Assembly (NCBI RefSeq): GCF_918797525.1
Contig: NZ_OU963893.1
Location: forward strand, 620,001-684,000
Direction: 5' to 3'
Origin: an unidentified bacterial endosymbiont
GTDB taxonomy: Bacteria; Pseudomonadota; Gammaproteobacteria; Enterobacterales; Enterobacteriaceae
Length of the DNA stretch: 64,000 nucleotides
The notes under the pieces were generated by a model. That model did no database searches. It saw only the letters and a list, made by a program, of their open reading frames with translations, and had not been told where the DNA came from. Both the position numbers and the translations under genes were made by a program. Each line of letters begins with the position of its first letter. Position 1 is the stretch's first letter. Positions 33,402-42,115 of the stretch are shown here, one piece after another.

Positions 33402-35855
33402 ATGAAATTGAATCTTGCAACAAAAGCTTTATTTTGCATGGGGCTGACTTGTGCTGCATTACCCGCATTTGCTCTGGAAGCATGGAGTGGTCAGGAAGGC
33501 GGCAGTTCCTATGAAGTTATTTTTGATAGCGGTGTTTATACTAATGCCTGGTGGGTCGGTGCAACAGACTGCCCGGGCAATGCGGGTGCTGACGAGGCTA
33601 ATAACCCATGGCGTTATGAACGTGCTGCTACCGCCGCTGAAATGACCAAATATGGTAATCCAACGACCTGTGAAACAAGCGGTGGTGAAGTAACCTATCC
33701 TGATTACAACAATAGTGCCGCCTATAAGAAAGGCGATATTGTCACCTATAATAAAGCAACCTATAAATCCTCTGTAGACCAAAGCGCATATGGCTTTACT
33801 CCGGGCCAGGAAAATCCATGGGAAGCGTATGCGCCTGTTGCACAGTGGTCATCTGGTACCACCTATAATAAAGGCGATAAAGTTCAGAAAAACGGGCAGG
33901 AATATGAAGCGCTGTTTTATACCGTAGGGGACGACCCTTCTATCGCTGGAAACCAAAACCCGACCGGTACTAACGGCCGTCCATGGAAGCCACTGGGTGA
34001 TGTTGTTTCTTACACTCAGGACCAGTTGAACAAAGCGCCAGAATATAGTTCCTCGACTCTGTACGAAAACGGTACTCTCATTCGCTATAACGGTGCTAAC
34101 TACGTCTCGCAGTCTAAAGTGCAGAAAGTTTCTCCTTCTGATACCAACCCATGGCGTATCTTCATCGACTGGACTGGCACAAAAGAAAAAGTCGGTACGC
34201 CAAAATCTGCGTGGCCTGCGCACGTTTATGCGCCATATGTAGACTTTACCTTGAACTCACAGCCGGATCTGGCAAGCCTTGCACAGAACCAGGGCGTTAC
34301 TCACTTCACCATGGCCTTTATGGTGAGCAAGGATGCAGACACCTGTCTCCCAACCTGGGGCACGGCTTATGATGTTAACAACTACGCGCAGTACAGCAAG
34401 ATCAAAGCACTGCGTGAAGCGGGCGGCGACGTAATGGTATCCATCGGCGGCGCGAACAACTCTCCGCTGGCAGCATCCTGTAAGAATGTGAACGATCTGA
34501 AGCAGCACTATTATGACATCGTGGATAATCTTAACCTGAACGTACTGGACTTCGATATCGAAGGCACCTGGGTTGCGGATCACGAATCCATTAATCGTCG
34601 TAACGAAGCGGTGAAAGCTGTTCAGGACACCTGGAAATCAGAAGGCCGTAGCGTCGGTATCTGGTATACGCTGCCAATTCTGCCAACGGGCTTAACTGCT
34701 GAAGGCTTGTATGTGCTCGAAGACGCAAAAGCTAAAGGTGTTGAACTGGCGGGTGTTAACGTAATGGCAATGGACTACGGCAACAGTATCTGTCAGTCAG
34801 ACGGTACGGAAGGCCAGAACATCCATGGCAAATGTGCAACTTCCGCAATCGAAAACCTGTTCAGCCAGCTGAAGCAGATCTTCACCGATAAGAGCGATGC
34901 TGAAATCAATGCGATGATGGGTACTACCCCAATGATCGGCTACAACGATGTTCAGGGTGAAGTGTTCTATATGTCGGATGCGAAACTGGTGATGCAGGAT
35001 GCAACAGACCGCGGTCTGGGCATGATCGGTGTCTGGTCAATGATGCGCGATCAGCCGGGCGTTGCTAAGCAGGTTTCTCCTGAGCACAGTGGTTTGACTG
35101 CTCAGCAGGCACCGCAGTATGCGTTTAGTGAAGTGTTTGCGCCATTTACCCGTGATGATGATAGTACTCCAGTAACTCCAGCAGAAGCCAATCTGAAGGA
35201 CTTCGGTGTATACGTCGAAGACGGTACTGTCTGGACAAAGTTGACCCTGACACGTAGTGCGCATGAAGCACGTAACATGAACTACACCATCCAGGTTAAC
35301 GGTAAGTATTACTCTAAGAGCCAGTCCAATAGTTGCTACGACTATGGCAAAAAGACTTCCAATGTAGAACAAGATACCGTCACCTGCTCTTGGGGGATCC
35401 CGCTGAATGTTGGCGACGAGCTATATCTTTATAACTATTCAAACGGCGTCACTACTCCGCTGAATACGATTAAGGTTACTCAGGATCTTTTGGCTGGCAA
35501 GACCAGCATGCGTCCAGAGGTATCTGCTGAGCTGAAAGCGTTCAAAGTGGTTAATGTTTCAGGAGTTGATAAACTGGAAATGACGTTGACTAGCGATGCG
35601 CACAAGGCTTCGAATAAAAACTACAGTATTCGCGTTAATGGCAATTACGTAGGTAAGAGCCAGAATAATCATATCGTCAATGGTAGTAAAACGGTTGATA
35701 GCACTAATAATACTGTTACTGGACAATGGTCTCCAACCCTGAAAGCGGGTGATGTGGTTGATCTCTATCGTTTTAGTAATTCGGTGCAAACGCCTATTAC
35801 GAAAGTGACGTTAACGGCCGATATGCTTGCAAATGGAGCTTCTTTGGTTAAATAA
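33402..35855 (+). CDS. chiA: Secreted GH18 chitinase with C-terminal tandem modules
   Basis: Ortholog of E. coli ChiA (YheB), an endochitinase exported by the type II system. The 817-residue product starts at ATG 33402, nine bases after AGGA; an ATG at 33393 is too close to that site. A signal peptide ends at about residue 24 (AFA). One EAWSGQEGG-type chitin-binding module follows (E. coli has several), then three short WXXGXXY-like chitin-binding stretches (about residues 105-255). The GH18 barrel has VLDFDIEG with the proton donor Glu387. Unlike E. coli, it continues with two related beta-rich modules (about 598-708 and 711-817) that both begin LKxF. An AT-rich promoter region precedes it; its regulation is unclear. 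Confidence 0.93.
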   Translation: MKLNLATKALFCMGLTCAALPAFALEAWSGQEGGSSYEVIFDSGVYTNAWWVGATDCPGNAGADEANNPWRYERAATAAEMTKYGNPTTCETSGGEVTYPDYNNSAAYKKGDIVTYNKATYKSSVDQSAYGFTPGQENPWEAYAPVAQWSSGTTYNKGDKVQKNGQEYEALFYTVGDDPSIAGNQNPTGTNGRPWKPLGDVVSYTQDQLNKAPEYSSSTLYENGTLIRYNGANYVSQSKVQKVSPSDTNPWRIFIDWTGTKEKVGTPKSAWPAHVYAPYVDFTLNSQPDLASLAQNQGVTHFTMAFMVSKDADTCLPTWGTAYDVNNYAQYSKIKALREAGGDVMVSIGGANNSPLAASCKNVNDLKQHYYDIVDNLNLNVLDFDIEGTWVADHESINRRNEAVKAVQDTWKSEGRSVGIWYTLPILPTGLTAEGLYVLEDAKAKGVELAGVNVMAMDYGNSICQSDGTEGQNIHGKCATSAIENLFSQLKQIFTDKSDAEINAMMGTTPMIGYNDVQGEVFYMSDAKLVMQDATDRGLGMIGVWSMMRDQPGVAKQVSPEHSGLTAQQAPQYAFSEVFAPFTRDDDSTPVTPAEANLKDFGVYVEDGTVWTKLTLTRSAHEARNMNYTIQVNGKYYSKSQSNSCYDYGKKTSNVEQDTVTCSWGIPLNVGDELYLYNYSNGVTTPLNTIKVTQDLLAGKTSMRPEVSAELKAFKVVNVSGVDKLEMTLTSDAHKASNKNYSIRVNGNYVGKSQNNHIVNGSKTVDSTNNTVTGQWSPTLKAGDVVDLYRFSNSVQTPITKVTLTADMLANGASLVK

Positions 35856-35879
35856 CGCTTTTGAGTGTACTGGATAAGT

Positions 35880-35914
35880 AAAAGGTGAAGTTCGTTTGAA
35901 CTTCACCTTTTTTT
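35880..35914 (+). terminator. Terminator after chiA
   Basis: AAAAGGTGAAGTTC-GTTT-GAACTTCACCTTTT is a 14-bp perfect stem ending in a T-run, 24 bp after the stop codon. It should terminate efficiently. Confidence 0.95.
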
Positions 35915-36088
35915 ATTTCCCTAAAAACAGCGTTAACTCTTATTTTCATTTCATAGCTACAGGGACAACTGCAATAAAGAGAAGCACGCTGTGTTTGTAT
36001 TGGTAGGGTGATATAACTGATTGAAATTAAAGTCAAATCCACCATGGTTATGGCGTATGAGATTTTCTTTTTCAATTAGCTTGAATTG

Positions 36089-36108
36089 AGAACAATAATC
36101 ATTTATCT
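36089..36108 (+). promoter_or_regulatory. Candidate Fur box before bfd
   Basis: The stretch AATAATCATTTATC with the preceding GAGAAC resembles three repeats of the Fur hexamer GATAAT with a one-base misfit. It lies about 30 bp before bfd, an iron-regulated gene in E. coli. The match is moderate. Confidence 0.45.
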
Positions 36109-36136
36109 TAACGATGCTAATGGTTCGGGAGTGCAT

Positions 36137-36331
36137 ATGTACATTTGTTTATGTAACGGTATCAGCGATAAAAAGATACGTCAGGCAGTCCGTCAGTTTC
36201 ATCCACAATCTTTTCAGCAGCTTCGCAAGTTTATTCCCGTTGGAAATCAATGTGGTAAATGTATTCGTGCCGCGCGGGAGGTTATGCAGGATGAGTTAAT
36301 GCAAATGCCGGAATTTAAAGAGATCGCCTGA
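36137..36331 (+). CDS. bfd: Bacterioferritin-associated ferredoxin
   Basis: A 64-residue [2Fe-2S] protein that passes electrons to bacterioferritin to release stored iron. The four cluster ligands are C4, C6, C39 and C42 (CLC and GNQCGKC). The start at 36137 gives the E. coli length and follows a GGGAG site; a longer frame to 36086 runs through the operator region. The bfr gene follows after 72 bp. Likely Fur-repressed. Confidence 0.96.
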   Translation: MYICLCNGISDKKIRQAVRQFHPQSFQQLRKFIPVGNQCGKCIRAAREVMQDELMQMPEFKEIA

Positions 36332-36403
36332 GTTACACTGTTTTTTTTGACATCCTTGTCGCCCGTTCTACGCTTCAATGAATGGAAGCGGAGGGACTAT
36401 ATA

Positions 36404-36880
36404 ATGAAAGGTGATGTTAAAATCATAAGTTATCTCAATAAATTATTGGGAAATGAGCTTGTCGCAATAAACCAGTATTTTCTCCATGCGAGAATGTTCA
36501 AAAACTGGGGCCTCAAACGTCTGAATGACGTTGAATATCATGAATCTATCGATGAGATGAAGCACGCTGATAAGTATATTGAGCGTATTCTCTTTCTGGA
36601 AGGGCTACCTAATCTGCAGGATCTTGGCAAACTTGGCATCGGCGAAGATGTTGAGGAGATGCTGCGTTCCGATCTGAGGCTCGAACTGGAAGGGGCAAAA
36701 GATCTGCGTGAAGCTATCGCCTATGCTGATAGTGTTCACGATTATGTCAGTCGTGACATGATGATTGAGATCCTTGCCGATGAGGAAGGCCATATCGACT
36801 GGCTGGAGACCGAACTCGATCTTATTGATAAGCTCGGTATCCAGAACTACCTGCAGGCGCAAATTCGCGACGAAGGGTAG
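36404..36880 (+). CDS. bfr: Bacterioferritin
   Basis: A haem-containing iron storage protein that forms a 24-subunit shell. The 158 residues match E. coli in length. The haem ligand Met52 and the ferroxidase ligands Glu18, Glu51 and His54 are present, along with [14 protein letters not shown] near the C-terminus. The start at 36404 follows GCGGAGGG; an in-frame ATG at 36347 is not conserved. It converges on gspO, with 3 bp between stop codons. Confidence 0.98.
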   Translation: MKGDVKIISYLNKLLGNELVAINQYFLHARMFKNWGLKRLNDVEYHESIDEMKHADKYIERILFLEGLPNLQDLGKLGIGEDVEEMLRSDLRLELEGAKDLREAIAYADSVHDYVSRDMMIEILADEEGHIDWLETELDLIDKLGIQNYLQAQIRDEG

Positions 36881-36883
36881 CTA

Positions 36884-37663
36884 TCACAGAGTATACCAGC
36901 AGAAGTAACCCCAGCTACATAATGCCAGCGCCGGACCGAAAGGGACGGCGCCATTAAGGCGTTTGTTTTTCAGCCAAAGTACCAGCCCATAAATAACGCC
37001 CAGTACTGATGCAGCGTAAAGAATGACCGGCACACTGTGCCATCCGGTCCATGCGCCCGCCGCTGCCAGCAATTTGAAATCGCCAAAGCCTATTCCTTCT
37101 TTATGCCAAATTATCTGGACGAACCAGTAAATTAGCCACAAAATGAGGTAGCCAGCGACCGCGCCCAGTATGGCGTCTTCACAAGGAATGGTTTCATAAA
37201 AGACGTTAAAAAGCAGCCCAATCCAGAGTAGGGGTAAGGTGAGCTTGTCGGGCAACAAAAAGTGCTGTGAATCAATGACGCTCAGCGCAAGGGCAAACCA
37301 GAAATACAGAAAAAGCGCCAGTGCCAGTGCGGGTGATTCAGGATGAAGGGAATAGCAAAACATGGCCATTAACCCACAGCCGATTTCCAGCAAAAGATAG
37401 CGCCACGAGACGGGATGTGCGCAATGGCGACACTTCCCCTTCAGGCGTAACCAGCTAAATAATGGAATATTGTCGTACCATGCCAGCGGCGTGCGACACT
37501 GACAGCAGTGGGAAGCCGGCAGCCAGAGATTAAAATCACAAGACGCTTCATCAGATGTGTTTTGGTGTAGCACCATCAACGGAAGCCGCCAGGTGACCAT
37601 TCCCATGGTGCTGCCCGCCACCAGACCGATGATGAGGAACAGTACGGTCACCGCGCTATCCAT
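36884..37663 (-). CDS. gspO: Type II secretion prepilin peptidase GspO
   Basis: A bifunctional inner-membrane aspartyl protease and N-methyltransferase that cleaves and methylates the pseudopilins. The 259-residue protein has the N-terminal zinc site C53xxC56...C78xxC81 and about seven membrane helices. The catalytic Asp residues sit in LSVIDSQHFLLPD and GFGDFKLL. It is the last gene of the gspC-M operon and overlaps gspM by 8 bp. It may also process type IV prepilins. Confidence 0.94.
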   Translation of the reverse strand: MDSAVTVLFLIIGLVAGSTMGMVTWRLPLMVLHQNTSDEASCDFNLWLPASHCCQCRTPLAWYDNIPLFSWLRLKGKCRHCAHPVSWRYLLLEIGCGLMAMFCYSLHPESPALALALFLYFWFALALSVIDSQHFLLPDKLTLPLLWIGLLFNVFYETIPCEDAILGAVAGYLILWLIYWFVQIIWHKEGIGFGDFKLLAAAGAWTGWHSVPVILYAASVLGVIYGLVLWLKNKRLNGAVPFGPALALCSWGYFCWYTL

Positions 37664-38138
37664 TCTTTTTCACCTCAATGACCAGACGTGTTAGCGTGAT
37701 ATTTTCAGCCGACTTTTTACTGGCATGGAATTCCAGCGCCGTAATACGCAGCCCATGATCAATCTGGATAGCGTCCAGCCAGCGCATGAAGTTTTCCATT
37801 TTGATGTCATCAGCATTGACCTCAATGTCGCCAGCATTCACCTGCTGGATCGTTGCGTCTAAACCCGCTTTTTTCAGGCTGCTGTTGATGAGATCTGCGG
37901 GTTTTCCGGCGGTTCTTTTTTCTGGCAGCAGACCGGCGGCGGCAACCTGTTTACCCAACCACTCTCCGTCGCTGCGTAACTTTTGACAACGGGACTGCAG
38001 CGTATCAATCGTCTGATCAAGCGGGCGATAGAGGCCAAACCAGAAAAGAACAATCAGGCTTAATATGCCTGAGAGGATGATGATCCGTTGTTCATGGGGA
38101 GGCTTTTGCCTGAATATGTTCAGCACATGGTTAATCAT
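37656..38138 (-). CDS. gspM: Type II secretion protein GspM
   Basis: An inner-membrane platform protein of 160 residues that pairs with GspL. It has a short cytoplasmic start, one transmembrane helix at about residues 18-38 (IIILSGILSLIVLFWFGLY), and a periplasmic coiled-coil and ferredoxin-like domain ending in LTRLVIEVKKNG. It overlaps gspL by 8 bp and gspO by 8 bp. The sequence is poorly conserved in this family; position and topology carry the assignment. Confidence 0.9.
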   Translation of the reverse strand: MINHVLNIFRQKPPHEQRIIILSGILSLIVLFWFGLYRPLDQTIDTLQSRCQKLRSDGEWLGKQVAAAGLLPEKRTAGKPADLINSSLKKAGLDATIQQVNAGDIEVNADDIKMENFMRWLDAIQIDHGLRITALEFHASKKSAENITLTRLVIEVKKNG

Positions 38139-39279
38139 TTTTTATTATCCACATCCCCTGTTCATGTTTGTCGACCGTTAATACCAACCCTAATGTGTTC
38201 TCTTTAATAAACTGCTGTATTTGGTCCCCGTCGCTGGCAAAAAGAAAAAGTCGAAAGGATTTTTTTTGCGGGTCGTAGCTCATTCCCTCGAGCGCTATGT
38301 CGGGAAAACGCGTCAGGCTTGATTGCAGACGCAGCATAAGCGTTGACGGGGCCGGTGAGCGCTGCTGTAGCTGTTTTGGCAGGTAGGCCCGCAGGTTATT
38401 GCTATGCCGGTTTTCGGGAATATAGCGCTGCCATTGATGGGACAGGTTGTCCTTGAGCTGTGCTTCTATCTCGTGTAGCCGCCAATAACTGGCGGCCTGC
38501 ACAAGCAACGCGACACCCGCGGCCAAGGCAATACCGCAAGCTGCGGCGAGCTTAAGGCGCGCAGCCCAGGCGGAAACCGCGGCCGGTGGACGGAGGTTGT
38601 CATGCAGAAGCGTCGTCGTATCTGCACCCGGATAAAGGGTCATGATGTGGCATTCTGGTTTCGCTATCGTATTCGGGTACGGGATCGGAAGAACACCATA
38701 GCGGGTTAGCTGCTGAGGAGGACAATGCGTCAGCACGTGAACAAGCCAGCTTTCTGTCAGCCGAGAGACGTTGCCATTTTGTGTTCTGAGGAGCCAGGCG
38801 TCGTGGTCTTTGAGTACTGTCCAACCGTCTTCTGCTGCTGGCAAACAGAGCACATCCAGCGTGGCTTTTGCTATGGTCAGACCGCAAGACGCCAGTGTAC
38901 CAAGCTCCCCCTTAAGCCACACCTTGTCGATACCGGCGACCACGAGGCTTGTTCCTGCCTGGAAAAGTAGCGTCCAGTGCAGTGAGGGGGCGTTTTCATC
39001 CAGCGTTTCATCGGCAAGCCAGTGCAGCTTGCGATCGGTCAGTTCGTAATGTTCGTCGGGGATCTCAAGCGTTCTGCATATCGCTTTTTCGACAGGAATG
39101 AGTACATGCGTTTGCCGGGCGGCAGGATGAACAGCCAGTTCAGAGAGTTGCTCCCGTGGCAGCTGTTGTATGTCGCCACATTGGCTACCGTCAACGATGG
39201 CCCATTCCACAGGTGTCTGCGGCTGGCTTCCCAGACGAATGAGTAGCGTTTCTGCACAAGGCACCGTTTTATTCTTCAT
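38131..39279 (-). CDS. gspL: Type II secretion protein GspL
   Basis: The platform protein that anchors the GspE ATPase. The 382 residues comprise a cytoplasmic actin-like domain (about 1-230), one membrane helix near residue 250 (LAAACGIALAAGVALLVQA) and a periplasmic domain. The start MKNKTVPCAETLLIRLG at 39279 is my choice; ATGs at 39288 and 39336 are in frame inside gspK. It overlaps the gspK stop by about 11 bp, and gspM by 8 bp. Confidence 0.9.
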   Translation of the reverse strand: MKNKTVPCAETLLIRLGSQPQTPVEWAIVDGSQCGDIQQLPREQLSELAVHPAARQTHVLIPVEKAICRTLEIPDEHYELTDRKLHWLADETLDENAPSLHWTLLFQAGTSLVVAGIDKVWLKGELGTLASCGLTIAKATLDVLCLPAAEDGWTVLKDHDAWLLRTQNGNVSRLTESWLVHVLTHCPPQQLTRYGVLPIPYPNTIAKPECHIMTLYPGADTTTLLHDNLRPPAAVSAWAARLKLAAACGIALAAGVALLVQAASYWRLHEIEAQLKDNLSHQWQRYIPENRHSNNLRAYLPKQLQQRSPAPSTLMLRLQSSLTRFPDIALEGMSYDPQKKSFRLFLFASDGDQIQQFIKENTLGLVLTVDKHEQGMWIIKND

Positions 39280-40228
39280 GTTCGCCATCCGTAAGCTGGC
39301 GCAAATAGATCCCAATGGTTTTCTTCTTGTCATCATAATAAAAAAATGTTCGCATACCTGAAGTCAGCTCCCCTTCACGTACGGTAGTGGTCGTCACAAA
39401 ATAGTGGCTAGTGATGGTCAGATACTTTTTAAGCGAGTCCACTCGCTCTTTGGCAGCGCTATAATCTTGCTGCGCCTGATAGATAAAGGCATCGACCGTT
39501 TTCCATCCCTCCTGGGGACGTTTTTTGATTAAGGCTTTGGCATCCGATGTGCTGATATCATTGAGAAAAAGTGCGGCTAGCAGCGGGGCCTTATCCTCCG
39601 TTAACGTATTGATATTAATGATTAAGTCGCTGCTGAAGGCTGTACACACAAATGGCGTCAGTTTTCGATAAATAGCCTCTGTCACTCCTCTTAATGTGCG
39701 TATTTCGGCGGGTAAAAAGAGCATCTGATTCGCGGTCAGAAGTGCAATATTGTTTTGATGGTAATACTCGTCTTCAGCTCCTTTCGTGCGCGGTGAGCTG
39801 TCGCCGTCAATGTTATCCGCCACGGACTGGGTTATCTCATCAGCACGACCTTTTTCGATTCCGAGTTTATCCAGCAGCGCTTCAAACACGCTGATTTCAT
39901 AGGGCAGTGTCGCCATCAGGTCAACGGGGGTACTCTCCAGCGCGTTCAGATTAAAGCAGTTTTGCAGATCGTCGGTACGCCAGCTGACTCTTGTGTTTTC
40001 ACCCGGCTCGGCCTCACCCGATAAACGCTCCTCATCGTGTTTTAATACCCCGGCGGTGGCTTCCCCTTCGGCATAGAGCAGGGCGTATTTTGCCTGTATA
40101 AAGTCGCTGGTTCGCCTGCTGCGCTGAAGCTGGGTTTGAAAGCTCACCGTCATTTCAGCCGCCAGAGCGGCCATCAGTGCCAGAATCATGAGCACAATAA
40201 GCAATGCGGCTCCTTTCTGCGCCTTCAT
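39269..40228 (-). CDS. gspK: Type II secretion minor pseudopilin GspK
   Basis: The tip pseudopilin, 319 residues. The prepilin cleavage site is KG-AALLIVLMILALMAAL, and it lacks the Glu at +5, which is normal for GspK. The large periplasmic domain has the alpha insertion and Asp/Glu-rich calcium region typical of GspK. It overlaps gspJ by 4 bp (ATGA). Confidence 0.94.
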   Translation of the reverse strand: MKAQKGAALLIVLMILALMAALAAEMTVSFQTQLQRSRRTSDFIQAKYALLYAEGEATAGVLKHDEERLSGEAEPGENTRVSWRTDDLQNCFNLNALESTPVDLMATLPYEISVFEALLDKLGIEKGRADEITQSVADNIDGDSSPRTKGAEDEYYHQNNIALLTANQMLFLPAEIRTLRGVTEAIYRKLTPFVCTAFSSDLIININTLTEDKAPLLAALFLNDISTSDAKALIKKRPQEGWKTVDAFIYQAQQDYSAAKERVDSLKKYLTITSHYFVTTTTVREGELTSGMRTFFYYDDKKKTIGIYLRQLTDGEHEE

Positions 40229-40806
40229 TTGCTTGCCTCGGTGCGTTGAGCCGTTTGTTGTTTCTCAGGGATCCAACCAGGAAGAATAAACAGGCGGCGG
40301 AGGGTTTCCTTGTTTTTTTGCTCAAGCGTAATGGCAACCGTCGTAGATATGCTGTTGCCTTCTGCCAGCGCCATCGCTGCGGAAAAATGGGTAATGCCGG
40401 ACAGCAACGCACGCGGAGCCTGGTCCTCTTTATTATCTGGAGCGTATTTCACCGCGCGGTATAACGTTTCATCCTGCACATACCAGTGCACCGTGGCGAG
40501 CACGTACGCCGCGTCAAAAGGCCGGGTGGCATCCCGTAGCTGTGTTGTGAAGATGACGTCATCTGATCTACTCGTAAACGTCTGTTGAGTTTGACGATTC
40601 TTTCGCGGAACATATTGCATTAGGTCATTTTCAAGCAGTAGCAGGGTGTACTGTAACGCATGAAAGTTCTCTGCTATCTTTTGGGCGCGTTGGTGTTGCT
40701 CCGATGCCTGGGAAAACACCATTGAGGCCAGAAAGCTGAGCGTCGAGAATATGGCGACGGCCAGCATGACTTCCAGAAGCGTGAAACCGCGCTGCCTGCT
40801 ATTCAT
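40225..40806 (-). CDS. gspJ: Type II secretion minor pseudopilin GspJ
   Basis: A 193-residue minor pseudopilin of the GspI-J-K tip complex. The start MNSRQRGFTLLEVMLAVAIFS at 40806 carries the prepilin site RG-FTLLE, with Glu at +5. A longer frame to 40848 lies in gspI. It overlaps the gspI stop by 8 bp. Confidence 0.94.
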   Translation of the reverse strand: MNSRQRGFTLLEVMLAVAIFSTLSFLASMVFSQASEQHQRAQKIAENFHALQYTLLLLENDLMQYVPRKNRQTQQTFTSRSDDVIFTTQLRDATRPFDAAYVLATVHWYVQDETLYRAVKYAPDNKEDQAPRALLSGITHFSAAMALAEGNSISTTVAITLEQKNKETLRRLFILPGWIPEKQQTAQRTEASK

Positions 40807-41164
40807 CCTTTTCCTCTTTATCCTCAGATACCGGGACCCATGCATCAAGGGTCACCGACCTCCCCCCCGGTGATTGCACGCGGATTTGGTTACTTGTTAA
40901 GGACGACGAGGATTGCGGCGTACTGGTAAGTTGCCAGGAGAAGGCCTGATTCAACTGTGTTGCCTGTCCCGACTTGATTGCACTCTGCTCGCACCAGGCT
41001 GTAATCAACTGGTTATCCGCAACCCAAAGCGCCAGCATCTCTTGTCTCAGGGTGTCCAGAGCCGTAAGCTGCCACTGCATACTGCTGACCAACCCTGTGA
41101 CTGCAGTAGCAAAAATCACCAATGCCAGTAATACCTCAAGCAGAAGCATGCCTTGCTGTCTCAC
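40799..41164 (-). CDS. gspI: Type II secretion minor pseudopilin GspI
   Basis: A 121-residue minor pseudopilin that nucleates the tip complex. The prepilin motif is QG-MLLLEVLLALVIF, with Met at +1 in place of the usual Phe and Glu at +5. The body includes VADNQLITAW, characteristic of GspI. It overlaps the upstream gspH by 4 bp. Confidence 0.94.
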   Translation of the reverse strand: MRQQGMLLLEVLLALVIFATAVTGLVSSMQWQLTALDTLRQEMLALWVADNQLITAWCEQSAIKSGQATQLNQAFSWQLTSTPQSSSSLTSNQIRVQSPGGRSVTLDAWVPVSEDKEEKDE

Positions 41165-41660
41165 TCCGCCTCCTTAAGCTGGGTTATATCCAGCGGCAGT
41201 GAGCCGAAGCACCGCACTCTAAGGATTTTTTCGCCCCTCTCATTTCTGAAAAGCAGGGAAAACGGCGTTATCTGACCATCGGGCAGAATGACAATTTGCG
41301 GCGTAGCATCTTTCGTTGAAGGCGTCAGCTCGGGACGAACAGGTCCTTCCCATTCACCCTGCAGCGGTAAGCTGTCGTGCTCCGGCACGGCTTCCCACTG
41401 CCAGCCGCCACGCGCGTTTTTCTGTGGAAGGTGAAGTAACCAACCCTCTTCAGATAGCTGCAGAGCAGCAGCGTGTTTTTCAAGCAGCGCAAGGTCAGTC
41501 GCATATTCAACCGTCTGCCGGAATGTGTCGACGTGCTGGCGTAGCTTTCCCGCGGCGCTTAGACGATCGCTTTGCATCGCCGTAACGCTACCGCTGCAGT
41601 GGCGAGAATGACCATCACCAGCATCACTTCCAGCAATGTGAATCCTTTCTGATGAACCAT
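41161..41660 (-). pseudogene. gspH: Minor pseudopilin GspH gene with an apparent frameshift
   Basis: The prepilin start is at 41660: MVHQKGFTLLEVMLVMVILATAAVA, with a perfect cleavage site KG-FTLLE. That frame stops at TAA 41559-41561 after 33 codons. The rest of the protein, from about VTAMQSDRLSAAGKLRQHV to the end at 41161, is open in the neighbouring frame. Adding one base (or removing two) near GTAGCGTTACGG, at about 41580-41590, restores a continuous protein of about 166 residues, the normal GspH size. No slippery heptamer is seen there. GspH is a minor pseudopilin, so secretion may be impaired. A sequencing error is the other explanation. Confidence 0.85.
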
Positions 41661-41662
41661 GA

Positions 41663-42106
41663 TTAGCGTTCTTTTTTATCATTATCCCAGTTGGTTACGT
41701 CGTCTGACGTACCCACTTCGCCATCAGGACCGGCAGAGCTGATATCGATTGCACTGTGCTCACCAGGGCTTACCAGGATGTACTCATTGCCCCATGGGTC
41801 TGCGGGCAGGCGCCGTATATAGCCATCTGCATTGTAATTTTCTGCCAGAGGTGAAAGCGTCGGGGCTTCTATAAGCGCTTCCATACCTTGCTCTGTCGTG
41901 GGGTAGCGATGGTTATCCAGCTTGAACATATCAAGGGCGTTTTCGAGGGCGACAATGTCAGTAACGGCTTTTTGACGGTCGGCACGATCTTTGTTGCCCA
42001 TCAGATTCGGTACGACCAGGCTCGCCAGTACGCCCAGAATCACGATGACCACCATGAGTTCCATCAACGTAAAACCGCGCTGCATGTTTACTTTGCGTCT
42101 ATCCAT
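41663..42106 (-). CDS. gspG: Type II secretion major pseudopilin GspG
   Basis: Main subunit of the pseudopilus, 147 residues. The prepilin site RG-FTLMELMVVIVILGVLASLVVPN has Glu at +5. The conserved C-terminal calcium loop DISSAGPDGEVGTSDDVTNWD is present. The start at 42106 is supported by an AAGGA site; an ATG seven codons on gives a shorter leader. It ends 2 bp before the gspH start. Confidence 0.96.
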   Translation of the reverse strand: MDRRKVNMQRGFTLMELMVVIVILGVLASLVVPNLMGNKDRADRQKAVTDIVALENALDMFKLDNHRYPTTEQGMEALIEAPTLSPLAENYNADGYIRRLPADPWGNEYILVSPGEHSAIDISSAGPDGEVGTSDDVTNWDNDKKER

Positions 42107-42115
42107 AACGTTTCC

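Noticed and set aside
39269..40228. Missing Glu at +5 of the GspK prepilin helix
   Set aside because: GspK proteins normally lack this residue because they sit at the pseudopilus tip.
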